Shown here piece after piece: positions 40,770-52,024 of a stretch of DNA of 59,547 bases (position 1 is its first letter; every line of letters begins with the position of its first letter). The DNA is taken from the NCBI GenBank assembly GCA_032718475.1, contig JAUCBJ010001549.1:1-59547 (forward strand), written 5' to 3'. The stretch comes from Nemertoderma westbladi (Eukaryota > Xenacoelomorpha > Nemertodermatida > Nemertodermatidae). Both the position numbers and the translations under genes were made by a program. A model generated the notes under the pieces. That model did no database searches. It saw only the letters and a program-made list of their open reading frames with translations, and was not told where the DNA came from.

Positions 40770-41960
40770 TTAACCCTATTAGTACCGGGTTATAAAATGT
40801 TGTACAAATACTCTGAATTTTTGTTATTTTGCAGCACCAAAATTACAAGTAAGGGAACAATTTTCGGCTAATTGTTTTTCAATATTTTCTTGGTTTTCTG
40901 GGGTGCAAAATACATTGTAAAATATTTAAAAATGATATGATTACTATAAATGGTTGTTTAGTCCTCTCTGCATAGGAAAAAAATGAAAAAATACAAGTAC
41001 CCAGCACTTTTCAGTTTGAACACAAATTTTTTAATTCACTTATTATATGATGCTATAAATTCAGGTTTTCTGAGGCGCTGATTCTAATGGAATACATTTC
41101 TAATTTGCCACATCATTGCTACTCGTATTTTTCGGCGTAATATGGCAAATTTTGGTGATAGCACTAAATTTCGTATCCATCGTCAAATAGTACAAGTTTG
41201 AGATGTCCAGTGCTGTAAAATGTAAATAAAAAATGTAAAATACATGTACTGAAAAATATAAGTTTGAAAACTCTTATGAAATTTTTACTTATTCCATTGA
41301 ATTCACAACCTTCACAAACCCGTATAGTATAACGCAACAAACAAGGTGACACAATCAATTGAAATATTTGATGGTTTTCAAAATTTGGTGCTAGCACCAA
41401 ATTTTGCACCCACTTCCGAAACATATGCGTTTGAGATGTCTAGTTAGATAATTATTTATTCCAATGAATTCAGAACTGCCATACACCGCTAAAACGCGAG
41501 AAATATGTCACAAGCAATTGAACTATTGAATGGATTTTCCAAATTTCTTGTTGGCACCAAATTTTGCACACAGCATCGAAAAATACAAGTTTGAAACGCC
41601 TGGTGCATCTCGTATATATTCCATAGTAACCAGAAACCCAAAAAACCTCTATTGCGCAAAAAACAGGTTCAAACAAACAATTTACAAAATTGAGATATTT
41701 CAAATTTTGGTGCTGGCACCAAAATTTGGCAACCGCCGAAAAAATACAAGTTTGAAATTAATAAATTAATTTATATAATTGCAAACACCAAAAAACCGGT
41801 GTAAATCTAAAACAGAGATGTTTCAAATCATATTTCATTAAATGTAATTTTCAAAAAACGTTTCAAAAAAGTGCCAAAAGTAGGGTTGAAAATGGTGCTA
41901 TAACTCAAAAACTTCCAAATATTTTTGAAAACCGTTTTCACGACTAGGAAGACAATAGAT
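40770..41960. repeat. AT-rich degenerate repeat region with a piggyBac-like left end
   Basis: TTAACCCTATTAGTACCGGG at 40770 resembles the end of the TTAA element at 13252. Within it a motif near GGCACCAAATTTTGCACCC followed by AAATACAAGTTTGA recurs at about 41160, 41393, 41556 and 41716 (spacing 160-235 bp). No matching right terminus was found. No coding signal. Confidence 0.5.
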
Positions 41961-42034
41961 TTTTACCGAGTAATTGCGGAAGGGGAAGGGTCTTTCACCG
42001 CGTGGATATAAATAATAAAAAAAGGGCTTTGTTA

Positions 42035-42465
42035 TTCATCGTATGGCTATTTCACCCTCGCGGGCTTCTTCAGCAGTTTATTGATATATAAAATAATAGT
42101 AAAAACTAATTTAATTAAAATGTACAACAATTTACAGGGTTAGGGTACTTACCAAGCAACATAACAGACATACAGTATTGAATTGTATTTAAGTAGGACA
42201 TAGAATATATTAAATTACAGACGGAGAGTCATATATTATATTACAAAAAAAATAAATTTAGTGCAGTGAGGTGCTGGTGCTGTGGTCTACTGCATTATTG
42301 CTGTAGGTTAGCAGAATATCTCTTTGTGCTAGTACCGTATACAGTGGTCACGGTATGGTGGTGCAACATGCAGATAGGTTTGCTCAACCCTTTATGGGGG
42401 TTGGCAAACAGTAAAGGAAATCAAAACATTAAAAGAGTTGACGAAGCAACATCGAAACGTAGCTC
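42035..42465. mobile_element. Penelope-like patch with hammerhead-like motifs
   Basis: On the minus strand 42047-42073 reads CTGAAGAAGCCCGCGAGGGT then GAAATAG: CUGANGA, a GCCC/GGGU stem with a GCGA tetraloop, and GAAA, the order of a type I hammerhead core, with A for U in CUGAUGA. On the plus strand 42438-42462 reads TTGACGAAGCAACATCGAAA then CGTAG, typical of Penelope-like element ends. No RT or GIY-YIG coding is seen. Confidence 0.35.
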
Positions 42466-42570
42466 GTCTTATCTGGGTGAAGTCTCAATTGCATAGTAGT
42501 TGTAATATTTTGCACCAAATAGTTTACTGATAAAAATATATGGTTAAACTTATATTAAAATGGGAAAAGT

Positions 42571-43121
42571 TGTTAGCGAATTCAATTCCGCTAACCACCC
42601 CACAAAGTTAGCTTTAAGCAATATTGGGAGCACGAGGTTGATTGCCAATCAACCTCGTATCACCCCAATAAGCGGGGACGACAAACCCCAAAGGGACACA
42701 CAATGGGGGTCAGAGGTTGTACCTCCGAGAGAGAGAGAATGACAGTAGCAAGGGGAGAACACTCCCAGGGAGATGGGAGGGCGAGAATTAGGTTATCAGC
42801 CAATGGGGGGCAGGCATCCACTGAGTAATATGGCCAAACCAGAGCAATATATTACCGGTTGGTGTTATTCATTGACTCAGTTATCTCAGTACAGTTAGGG
42901 CAGAACGGTGACTTTTGTTACCATCATCGCCACCATCATCCATCAATATTACCGGTATACTTAGGCCTATTTACTCATCAATTGTGCTAACTTACTTTAC
43001 TCTATTGTATCATATACATATATATCAATAACATCGGAAGAACTATAATAACTCTTTTACACACGGCGGAGACGCGTAAACAAACAACCAGGATAAATCG
43101 GGATTTTCGGATCCCGTCACA
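42571..43121 (+). repeat. BEL-2 5' LTR
   Basis: TGTTAGCGAATTC ... ATCCCGTCACA. The first 24 bp form an inverted repeat (TTAGCGAATT/AATTCCGCTAA). A hairpin at 42622-42670 (CACGAGGTTGATT-GCC-AATCAACCTCGT core) corresponds to the BEL-1 hairpin with compensating changes. Confidence 0.9.
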
Positions 43122-43230
43122 GTAACAAAAACCCAAGCTGCCTGAGAATGCGACTGCCAGCCACAGTAACAAAAGAACCAACCACCCGAGACTGTGACTG
43201 CCAGCCACCAATCTAAGGAAGAAGTCGAAG
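43122..43230 (+). promoter_or_regulatory. BEL-2 leader between 5' LTR and gag
   Basis: Begins GTAACAAAAACCC. GACTGCCAGCCACAGTAAC is partly duplicated 50 bp later. It shares GTGACTGCCAGCCACC with the BEL-1 leader. No clear tRNA-complementary primer site is seen. Confidence 0.4.
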
Positions 43231-46200
43231 ATGAGTCGAGAGGGAGAGACGACACCGCCGCGGACCCCGGACGACGATAACCTAACGATCCGCGAGGCCG
43301 CGACGTGACAGTATCAACCCACGACGCCGGGTTCGTCGACGATAGACGATCCGGCAATCCAAGCGGAGGGGGGCCATCTACAACGAGGTGCGAGCGAGTG
43401 GAGAGAAGGGAGAGACGAGTCAACACACGGCGGCGGTCGACATACCGATGTTGCCGGCCAGCCACAGGCCGAGGGCGACGGACGGCCCACCGGAATGGCG
43501 ATGGTGGGGCCGCCGGTACGACGCCGAACACGGAGAGAAAGAGGGGACGTCGGCGACGAGGACGTCGGGGTCAGCGACCGGCTCCGGCGAGCCTACAACG
43601 CGACCCGAAAGCAACTGAGGGAAGCCAAAGGAGGGGCCAAGATAGACGAGGTAAAGCTAGAGAAGCGGCTAGGTGAGTTGAATAAACATTTTGATTATTT
43701 AGTGCGCTTTGGGCAGGGAGAACTGGCCAACGAGAGAGCGAGGAGGGTCGCCACGGAACTGTTTGAACTATGGGAATGTAGGGGTATGGAGCCTGGTATA
43801 GTGTACATAGGGCCATACTTAATCGATGCCCGGGGAATTAAGTTGGTGGGTTGGACAGGGCCGCAGGAGGGCGAATCTGAGGTTAACCCTGAGGATTCGG
43901 TCTCGTCGGTCGGCGAAAGTTCCAGGAAGCGGGGGAAAGTTAGTAGGACGGGAAGGCGATGGGAGTCCGTCGCTACCGATAAGTCTGCTACATCCTCCGC
44001 GAAAGTAAGACGGGTGATGGAAATAGATCTGGCGTGCCAACTCGATCTGGCGGCGCTAGAGACCAGAGAGAATTAGAGAGACAGTTAGAGGAAGAGAGTG
44101 CATTAATAGAGAAGGAGAAAGAACTGGTTAGAGAGAACAAAGAGAGGGTCGCGAGAAAATTTAGGGAGTATGAGGAGATAGAAACGAGGGAAAGAAAGGA
44201 GCGAGAAGAGCGTGAGGCAAGAGAACAGAGTGAATGTAAAGAGCGTGAGGCAAGAGAACAGAGTGAACGTAAAGAGCGTGAGGCGAGAGAACAGAGTGAA
44301 CGTAAAGAGCGCGAGGCGGCAAGGGAGGCGAGAGAAGAGAGTGAGCGAAAAGAGCGTGGGGCGAGACGGCTTGGGAGGATTGCGAGAGAGGCAGAGTTAG
44401 CCGATCAGAGTTCACGAGAGGATAGAGAGAGAGAGAGAGTGAGAGAAAACGTGTGCAGGATGGTATGCATGCCCGGCTAAGGGGGCTTATGCAGTACCAG
44501 ACGAAGCAGAAGTGCCGACTGGAACTGGCACAGATGGGGCTGTCAGAGAACGAGGCTGGCTTGGGTAGTATTTACGAGGAGCCAGAAGTTAGGGAAATAT
44601 TTATTAATACCCCACATACAGGGACCGGACGACAGACCCAAGACTGGTGTGACTGTACGGGCGGGGGGGGGGGGGGGGGGGGGTAATAATAACAATACAG
44701 TAGATAACGTTAATATTAATAGTACCGTAGTGGATAATTCTAACCAAACTTTCATTGCAGGAAATAATATTTTTCCCGACAGTAGTAACTTAAATCCGAA
44801 CGATTCTAATATAAATGTACAAAGCAGTCCGAATAATTTAAATAATAGTCTAAACCCAAATATACAAAATAATTCAAATAATATAATTACGCAAAATAAT
44901 TCAAATATTTTAAATCTAAATACACAAAATAATTTAAATAATAATCCCGTTTCAAATTCTAATAATTCTGATAATTTAATTGATTTAGAAGATTTAATTG
45001 ATTTAACAGATAATGTTGGTAATGGTGCTATTAATATGAACGTGGCGGACGTGCATAGCCCAGCAAATGAGGGCCTGGTAGGCCACGTAGTTAGTAGGCA
45101 GGAAGTGGCGGGGGTGAGAAACCCCAACGAGGGCCTGGTAGGCCACACAGTAGTAGAGGGAGAGGCGGGGGTGAATAGACCCAGACACAGTAGGGTTAGC
45201 GTGTCGACTAGAGAGGGGTGTAGAAGTGAAGTAAGAGGGGTAGTGAAGTGATAGGTGGTGAGTGGGAGGGGGGCTACAGGAGCCCCACAATGAGAGATTA
45301 GCGGCGAGAGGGGGGGGGGCAGTGAATGCCCCACAGGCGTCGGCGGATAATGCGCGGGGCGAATTAGGTGAACCGCAGCACCCGGCGATGGAGAATAGTA
45401 GGGGGGTTGCGAGTATCCCCAGCGGCATGCGACTGAGTAGAGAGAGAGAGGTTGACGTCGCGAGAGGGCGAGCGACGAGACGTCAAGCCCAATCAGAAGA
45501 GGGAAGAAGGACAGTGGAGTTTAACCGAGAGGTCGAGGAAAGATCTCGCGAATGGGGACGCTACACTGGAGAAAGAGAAGAGAATAGAAGAAGTTTCGTT
45601 GCGAACGACAGGAGAGCGAGGACGGATAGCAAGCCGTCGGTAGTAGAGATGGAGACGGAGAGTCAGTGGGGTCGAACTCCGGGAGATTGCCATCGTCCCG
45701 GAGAAACGCGACCTGACGAGGTGTACTATACACCAAGAGGAGGGTACAGGGTGTACCGGTACGAGGACGAGAACAGTAGAGGGGGTCGAAGAGAAACTTC
45801 CCGACGGGATCTACCTACCGATCAAGAATACGGTTACTGCGGGGAGGATTATTCAAGAAGATTAAACTTCGATCCCGAGCGACACGTACAGACTGCAGGA
45901 CATACTGTAGGCCTTACTGCACATACTATAGGCCATGCTGGGAGAGATAATGTAGGCGATAGGGTAGCGCGGACGACGGGATTAAACCCGGAAGTCGCAG
46001 AGTACATACCGGTAGGTAGGCCAGAAGTGGATAGGCCTATACCGGTACCAGCACAGCAGTATGACTACAGCATGCAAGGACATAACATATATCCAGGGGA
46101 GGGGAGAATTATTGCGGATAGGTGCATGGGCCCCAATATATTAACATCAACCCCAGTATCAAACATACCGGGGGGGGGGGGGCAGGGTGACATTCCCCCA

Positions 46201-47431
46201 TCACAATATCAACAATATACTCCAATAGGAACAAGAACATCGAACCCCTTGGACGAGAACAGGTCATGCGACACCGAGATATGGAGGGGGCCGCTACCCC
46301 CTATGACATACCCAACACAGAGAAGGGCAGCAGATAGGACGAACGGACCGCACCCAACGGCAGAATCTGTACAGCATCCGTCGAACCCATTGGAGGCACA
46401 GGCGATGGGAATGGCTACATTAATCGATGCCTTAAAGACCAGGATCGAATTGCCACCTGTAGAGCCATTTAAATTCGATGGAAGTAGGCCGGAAGAATAC
46501 CTGCAGTTTCAGCGCATGTACAGCAATGAAATATTGATGAAGAACATGACGCAGGCGGAGTGCCTAAAATATCTGCAAGTGTATACAGGAGGCCCAGCAT
46601 ACGACATCGTGAGACAGTATCAGGGTATCGAGGGCGGCTTCACGACAGCATGGCGGGCGCTAGACAGGGAGTACGGGCACCCACCCAAGATCATCCGGCA
46701 AACCCTGAGAGGTATAACATCGGGTGGCCTACAGGATAACCCCATTAGCATAAAGACATTCGCTAACAAAGTTGAGAAGGCGCTAATCGTGCTAAAGACG
46801 CTGGACAGTGGATGCACCATACGAACTTAACGCATCCAACAACATCACCACGATAGCGCAGGCACTGCCGATGTGGTTGCGCAACAAGTGGAGGAAGATC
46901 GCCTTCTCCACTCGAGACAGGAAGGGTGCGGAACCGGGTTTAGAAGAGATGTCGAGCTTCTTAAACTATGAAGCTGAACTAATAACGGACCCAGTCTATA
47001 ACGAGGATAGCCTGGGAAAGGGACCAAGGACCGATTACCACAGGCCGAAACCAGAACACAACGTGTCGAACGCATTGCCAAAGCTCAGACAGTCACTGCC
47101 GTACACGGCGACGCAGGGGACTGCTAGTCCACAAGTAGCCGGGGGTAAGACCACATCATGGAGTGGGCAGGGGAAAAATAACAACACAAATAAACATAAC
47201 CCCAACACGCCCAGTAGGCCGAACCCAAACAATAAGAATAGTAGGGACTTTGGTACAAACGTAAGTGTGATATGCAGCGCACTGTATAAGGACGGCTACA
47301 ACCCAAAGAGCAAATGCCAATTACATACAAATGCACTTCATCAGACCATGAACTGCAGGTACTGGCAAGCGCTACCCAGGGAAGATCAGGTAGAATACGC
47401 GAGAAGGAACGAAGTTTGTTCTCGGGTGTGA
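43231..47431 (+). pseudogene. BEL-2 gag, broken by small indels
   Basis: ATG at 43231. Collinear with BEL-1 gag: a TPPRTPDD N-terminus, FGQGELANERARRVATELFE, a coiled coil with tandem ERKEREAREQS-type repeats (44200-44400), MHARLRGLMQYQTK, a G21 run at 44663-44683, an Asn-rich segment (44.69-45.0 kb), two GLVGHVV-type repeats and an Arg-rich segment. The Pao gag core follows (YLQVYTGGPAYDIVRQYQG near 46.6 kb). Breaks are an early stop at about 43308, the G21 run (one more than the in-frame 20 of BEL-1), a 7-bp insertion near 46810 and a shift in the zinc knuckle near 47425. The Lys codon that is a stop in BEL-1 is intact. Confidence 0.75.
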
Positions 47432-48945
47432 CGGGTGGACATAGAGCCGACCAATGCGAAGAAACGCCAATTAAATTCGGTCAAAGTAAAGGGCAGACGA
47501 TGGCGACAAGCACCGGAGGGGCGAAGAAAAGAGAAACGGTACTACTCGGGGTAGTACCGGTAAGGATAATCGGGGAAGGCAATCGATCAGTAACCACACT
47601 GATGCTGGTCGACAGTGGAGCAGCCTTCACATTGGTTGAGAATTGGGTGGCCGAAGAGATAGGATTGAGAACGAGGCCAAGTAGAATGGTGGTAACAACC
47701 ATCTCCAGCAAAGATGAGGTCCTGGAGATGAGGACTGGATGGTGCGGGATAGCAGCGATAGCACCGGGATGTGACTATGGGGCGACCATCGACCCCATCC
47801 AGGTGATAGAATCGATAAATATCAACGCCAGGCGGCCAACCAACATCGAGGTCGAACAATATAAATTCCTGGACAGTATCGACTTCTCAATCCCAGAGGT
47901 GGATGTTAGGAAGGTATCCATTATAGTAGGAATGGACTGCCCGACGGACCACGAGAGAATGCAAACGGTCTTCGGCGAAGACAAGCAGTGTGACCCGGTG
48001 GTGATTCTAACACCATTCGGGTGGACACTAACTGGCCCAATCAGAACCAATATACCATTCAGTGTAACCGAGACTTCAGGGTGCATGGTGCCAGGGACTG
48101 TTGAGGAGGTAGAGGAGAGGCCAGAAACGGGCGATGGTGGGAGACAGCTAGAAGTGGAAGCAACACCAAGAGAGTGGGCGGAGGAGAATGGCCTGGATGA
48201 GGAAGACCTAGAGGCGATGGGGTGGAACGAGGATGTTCCTGGCAAGTATCGGTATGGGGACGGAGAGGAGTGGACGGCGAGATGTCCGGAGGAGTGTCCG
48301 GAGGAGTGTCCGGAGGAGTGTCTGGAGGAGTGTCCGGAGGATTGTCCAGAGGAGTGTCCGGAAGAGATGCCGGTCCGGTTGAGAGGCATACCGAAGAGGG
48401 AGAGGCCGAGTAAGAAGACAAGATGGAAAGGGAGAAGATGTGAGATGATTAGACCAGGGGCAGAGAAGCCCAAGAGTAAAGATAACAAAGGAGCCAGGAA
48501 AGCAGAAGGAGGCCTGTTGCATATGCACGCGGAACCGACAGAGTGCGAGGGGGCATTACATAGGCAAACATCATGTATACCGAAGGACGAATGGGTGTCA
48601 TCGAGGCCTTTAATGCCAGCGCACATATTAAGGGGGAGGCCAGCAGAGGTGGCATCTAAGATTAAGGACAAAAACAGGGGCGGCATTATACCGCTGAACG
48701 ACAAGTTGAAGGGTGGCACTCTGCCGCTAAGGGACGACCACGAGGAGATCAGAGACACAGAGAGAAGGCAGCACTTTCCAAATTTAAGGACAGGAGAAAA
48801 GGGAAGGTCAATTCCAAGAGAGTTGGAATTGACAAGGAGAGCGGGGCGAAGAATCAGAGGTCCTACAGGGGGGGCAGTGGAAGAACTGCCTGCTAGAGGG
48901 CGCACCTTAGTTGAGTTGAGTTTAGTCGTCCAAGTTTTGGACTGA
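47314..48945 (+). CDS. BEL-2 protease fused to an unrelated C-terminal region
   Basis: The frame is open for 543 codons. The start equivalent to BEL-1 Pol is the ATG at 47500; upstream codons encode the end of the zinc-knuckle region. The protease is intact (TLMLVDSGAAFTLVENW) and alignable with BEL-1 to about 48085 (TSGCMVPGTVEE). From there about 270 residues have no similarity to RT: an acidic stretch, six EECP-type repeats, a basic stretch (KTRWKGRRCEMIRP) and a Lys/Arg/Gly-rich remainder ending RTLVELSLVVQVLD. The last 60 bp correspond to the 3' end of BEL-1 integrase. Function unknown. It could be a neutral filler frame or a protein tail of a nonautonomous element. Confidence 0.65.
   Translation: MPITYKCTSSDHELQVLASATQGRSGRIREKERSLFSGVTGGHRADQCEETPIKFGQSKGQTMATSTGGAKKRETVLLGVVPVRIIGEGNRSVTTLMLVDSGAAFTLVENWVAEEIGLRTRPSRMVVTTISSKDEVLEMRTGWCGIAAIAPGCDYGATIDPIQVIESININARRPTNIEVEQYKFLDSIDFSIPEVDVRKVSIIVGMDCPTDHERMQTVFGEDKQCDPVVILTPFGWTLTGPIRTNIPFSVTETSGCMVPGTVEEVEERPETGDGGRQLEVEATPREWAEENGLDEEDLEAMGWNEDVPGKYRYGDGEEWTARCPEECPEECPEECLEECPEDCPEECPEEMPVRLRGIPKRERPSKKTRWKGRRCEMIRPGAEKPKSKDNKGARKAEGGLLHMHAEPTECEGALHRQTSCIPKDEWVSSRPLMPAHILRGRPAEVASKIKDKNRGGIIPLNDKLKGGTLPLRDDHEEIRDTERRQHFPNLRTGEKGRSIPRELELTRRAGRRIRGPTGGAVEELPARGRTLVELSLVVQVLD
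48282..48370 (+). repeat. 12-bp coding tandem repeat
   Basis: About seven copies of GGAGGAGTGTCC (E-E-C-P per unit), with scattered substitutions, inside the BEL-2 replacement region. The unit is a multiple of three and keeps the frame. Confidence 0.85.
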
Positions 48946-49024
48946 GGGGGGTGGGATTGAGGGCGAGACGCCCTTCCCACACACATAAAATAAAATAAAA
49001 ATAAATAAAGAAAGAAAGAAGAGT

Positions 49025-49740
49025 AAGTAGGCAGATAGAAGTTAGTTAGTTAGTAGTAAGAGGGTACGTAGTACCGTTAGTTAGATAGTTAGTTAGTAGT
49101 AAGAGGGTACGTAGTACCGTTAGTTAGATAGTTAGTTAAGTAGTAAGAGGGTACGTAGTACCGGTTAGTAGGAGTTAGTTAGAGGTTAGTAAGAGGGTAC
49201 GTAGTACCGGTTAGTAGGAGTTAGTTAGAGGTTAGTAAGAGGGTACGTAGTACCGTTAGTTAGATAGTTAGTTAAGTAGTAAGAGGGTACATAGTACCGG
49301 TTAGTAGGAGTTAGTTAGAGGTTAGTAAGAGGGTACGTAGTACCGGTTAGTAGGAGTTAGTTAGAGGTTAGTAAGAGGGTACGTAGTACCGGTTAGTAGA
49401 AGTTAGTTAGAGGTTAGTAAGAGGGTACGTAGTACCGGTTAGTAAGAGTTAGTGGAGTTAGAAGTTAGTAAGAGGGTACATAGTACCGGTTAGTAAGAGT
49501 TAGTGGAGTTAGAAGTTAGTAAGAGGGTATGTAGTACCGGTTAGTAAGAGTTAGTGGAGTTGGAAGTTTGTAAGAGGGTACGTAGTACCGGTTAGTAAGA
49601 GTAGTAGTTAGTTGTAGAACTAGTTAGTAAGAGGGTACGTAGTACCGGTAGTAGGAGTTGTAGAATTACTTAGTAAGAGGGTACGTAGAGTACCGTTAGT
49701 AGTAAGAATTAGTGGTAGGAGGATATGTATAAGATATAGT
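49025..49740 (+). repeat. BEL-2 post-pol minisatellite
   Basis: About 15 copies of a 43-48 bp unit with the core AAGAGGGTACGTAGTACCG and TTAGTTAG-type filler. Same place and same core, in element orientation, as in BEL-1. Confidence 0.85.
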
Positions 49741-49845
49741 ATATAGTAAGAGATTAGAGAGCACAAATACCGTAGAAGTAGTAGCCAGAAAGGTAGATAG
49801 GGTAATAGCACAAAACAAAATAAAATTAAGAATATCAGGATCACC

Positions 49846-50085
49846 TCCGAACTACAGAAGAGCCTTCAAGGTGGCCTTCGAAGGTCTGGTAGACCACCCG
49901 GGGCTGAAGGGCGAGTCAGCGTAATACAACAGCCGGCATCTAGTAGACAGGGAGGTGGATACACATATCACGTGGGAGAAGTTGGAAGCGGATAGATTTG
50001 GGGAGAAGCGACTGGAAGAAGTCACCAGGCGAGAAAGGCCAAGAGAGAATGAGGCGCGTTATGTAGATGAGCATATAATATAATA
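49846..50085 (+). pseudogene. Remnant of the BEL extra ORF in BEL-2
   Basis: Translates to GSPPNYRRAFKVAFEGLVDH, then a stop where BEL-1 has V (GESV), then LVDREVDT and a charged helical stretch. It matches about 80 residues of the extra ORF of BEL-1. The N-terminal part is missing. This shows the extra ORF is a family feature and not an accident of one copy. Confidence 0.75.
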
Positions 50086-50672
50086 TATGATAATAATAGC
50101 CTTATAATAATTATATAAGTAACTCACATATATATATTATAAAGTATGTACCGTAGTCAAGCACAACCTTTTCCAATTAGCTACTGGGACTGGGGATTGA
50201 TTGACTAGGGCGACAGGACGGGACTTAGACGGCTCCCAGTAACATGTGCGCACATGTGTGGGGCCCGATAAGTGTGTAAGGGACGAAAGCGAGAATGGGG
50301 ATCGGGGGGGAGAATGGAGAGGAGGCCTTTTTTTGACAGGATGAGGGACAGTGAGAGGAGTGCAATTCGAGTGTGGGGGGGAGGAGTAAGAGTTGGAGCG
50401 GTTGAGAAGTTGGAGTAAGGGATAGAGCGGAGTTAGAGTGGTGAGAGTGTTGGGGAAACAAAAAATTGTGTGAGCGAAGCGCACGATCGGCCCAACACGG
50501 GACGCCAGATGTCTTGGTGCAAGATAGATAAAGTTGCACCAAGACGGGGTAGCGATATCATACCCATAGGGAGAGGCCTGGAAAGCCGGCTCCGGAAAAA
50601 AAAAAAAAATAGCTCCACCCCACACCCGATGGTAGATCGGGATCCAGCGGAATTGTAGCGCACTAAAGGTGG
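50086..50672 (+). other. BEL-2 3' untranslated region
   Basis: Purine-rich in element orientation, like the BEL-1 3' region. GGTGCAAGATAG-type and TGATATCATACCCA-type words are shared with BEL-1 16.8 kb. No coding signal. Confidence 0.5.
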
Positions 50673-50710
50673 ATGCTATCTTCTCACCGGGAAGATAGCA
50701 TGGGGGGGAG
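50673..50710 (+). promoter_or_regulatory. BEL-2 polypurine tract with upstream hairpin
   Basis: ATGCTATCTTC (50673-50683), a 7-nt loop, GAAGATAGCAT (50691-50701), then GGGGGGGAG directly before the LTR. Identical stem to BEL-1, with one loop difference. Confidence 0.75.
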
Positions 50711-51261
50711 TGTTAGCGAATTCAATTCCGCTAACCACCCCACAAAGTTAGCTTTAAGCAATATTGGAAGCACGAGGTTGATTGCCAATCAACCTCGTAT
50801 CACCCCAATAAGCGGGGACGACAAACCCCAAAGGGACACACAATGGGGGTCAGAGGTTGTACCTCCAAGAGAGAGAGAATGACAGTAGCAAGGGGAGAAC
50901 ACTCCCAGGGAGATGGGAGGGCGAGAATTAGGTTATCAGCCAATGGGGGGCAGGCATCCGCTGAGTAATATGGCCAAACCAGAGCAATATATTACCGGTT
51001 GGTGTTATTCATTGACTCAGTTATCTCAGTACAGTTAGGGCAGAACGGTGACTTTTGTTACCGTCGTCGCCACCATCATCCATCAATATTACCGGTATAC
51101 TTAGGCCTATTTACTCATCAATTGTGCTAACTTACTTTACTCTATTGTATCATATACATATATATCAATAACATCGGAAGAACTATAATAACTCTTTTAC
51201 ACACGGCAGGGACGCGTAAACAAACAACCAGGATAAATCGGGATTTTCGGATCCCGTCACA
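50711..51261 (+). repeat. BEL-2 3' LTR
   Basis: Same length and ends as the 5' LTR; the few changes are scattered. It is preceded by GGGGGGGAG. Confidence 0.9.
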
Positions 51262-51266
51262 AAAGT

Positions 51267-52024
51267 TATCTAATGGATGTCTAGGCACATTTATACAGTA
51301 GATATACTCTACTTTGAGCGAAGGCTAGATTACATAATGAATGTGTTAATTTGCATCAAATTCAGTAGTTTGCGATAAAAGATATATTGTTAAGGTTATA
51401 TTAAAGGTGGATATAATGTATGACAAGTGAATACTGTGGAATTGCGTAATAAAACTAGTATTTTTTGCACCAATTAGTTTGCCGTTCAAAGAATGCCTCA
51501 GGTGTCAATGTTAAATTGCTAAAACTGGCAAACTGTTAAAGTTACTAATAAACTGAAAATCTCAGCAGATAAAGAGGTGATGTCTAATTGAGGAGCTCAT
51601 GTTATATACAGTTATGTCAAGTACAAAAACAAGAAATATTTCGTAATCTCCTTGAATTACTTTTAAACAAACAACCACCTAGATAAATTGTCTCAAATGC
51701 GTTCACCTTTGACCACTTCTAGAGCGAGACTAAGTGTTACTGTCTAAAAAATAATTATCTCAGCATTTTTATTTCCATTAGCATTATCATCTCTTCCTAC
51801 AGTATTATTATTGTGGTAGGTTCCATTTCTCGACGCCAGGAGTCCCAATAGATTTGTAATGTCACGTTGAAATAACAGTGTAACGGATAACATGGTGTAC
51901 TATCCCTCCCGCGTTGAAGTGTAATCTATCATATATTCGATATCAGACCAAAAAAAAAAACGATATACGTAAGAATAGGATATAAATTTAGAGTTTCGTC
52001 AATGAAATTCCGATGACGCAATCC
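51267..52024. other. Intergenic stretch, nothing recognised
   Basis: AT-rich unique-looking sequence after BEL-2. No coding or repeat signal apart from an A10 run near 51950. Confidence 0.5.

Larger units (their letters stand above)
42571..51261 (+). mobile_element. BEL-2: nonautonomous BEL/Pao element, plus strand
   Basis: LTRs at 42571-43121 and 50711-51261 (551 bp each, about 7 differences by eye) are flanked by the 5-bp duplication AAAGT (42566-42570 and 51262-51266). The interior has gag and protease similar to BEL-1. After the protease the sequence departs completely: no RT, RNase H or integrase motif occurs before the shared 3' sequence resumes at about 48885. Minisatellite, extra-ORF remnant, hairpin and PPT follow in the same order as in BEL-1. 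Confidence 0.9.

Noticed and set aside
47775-48986. A 403-codon minus-strand frame
   Set aside because: It is the antisense of the BEL-2 protease frame. The protein-like motifs (DSGAA) are on the plus strand.
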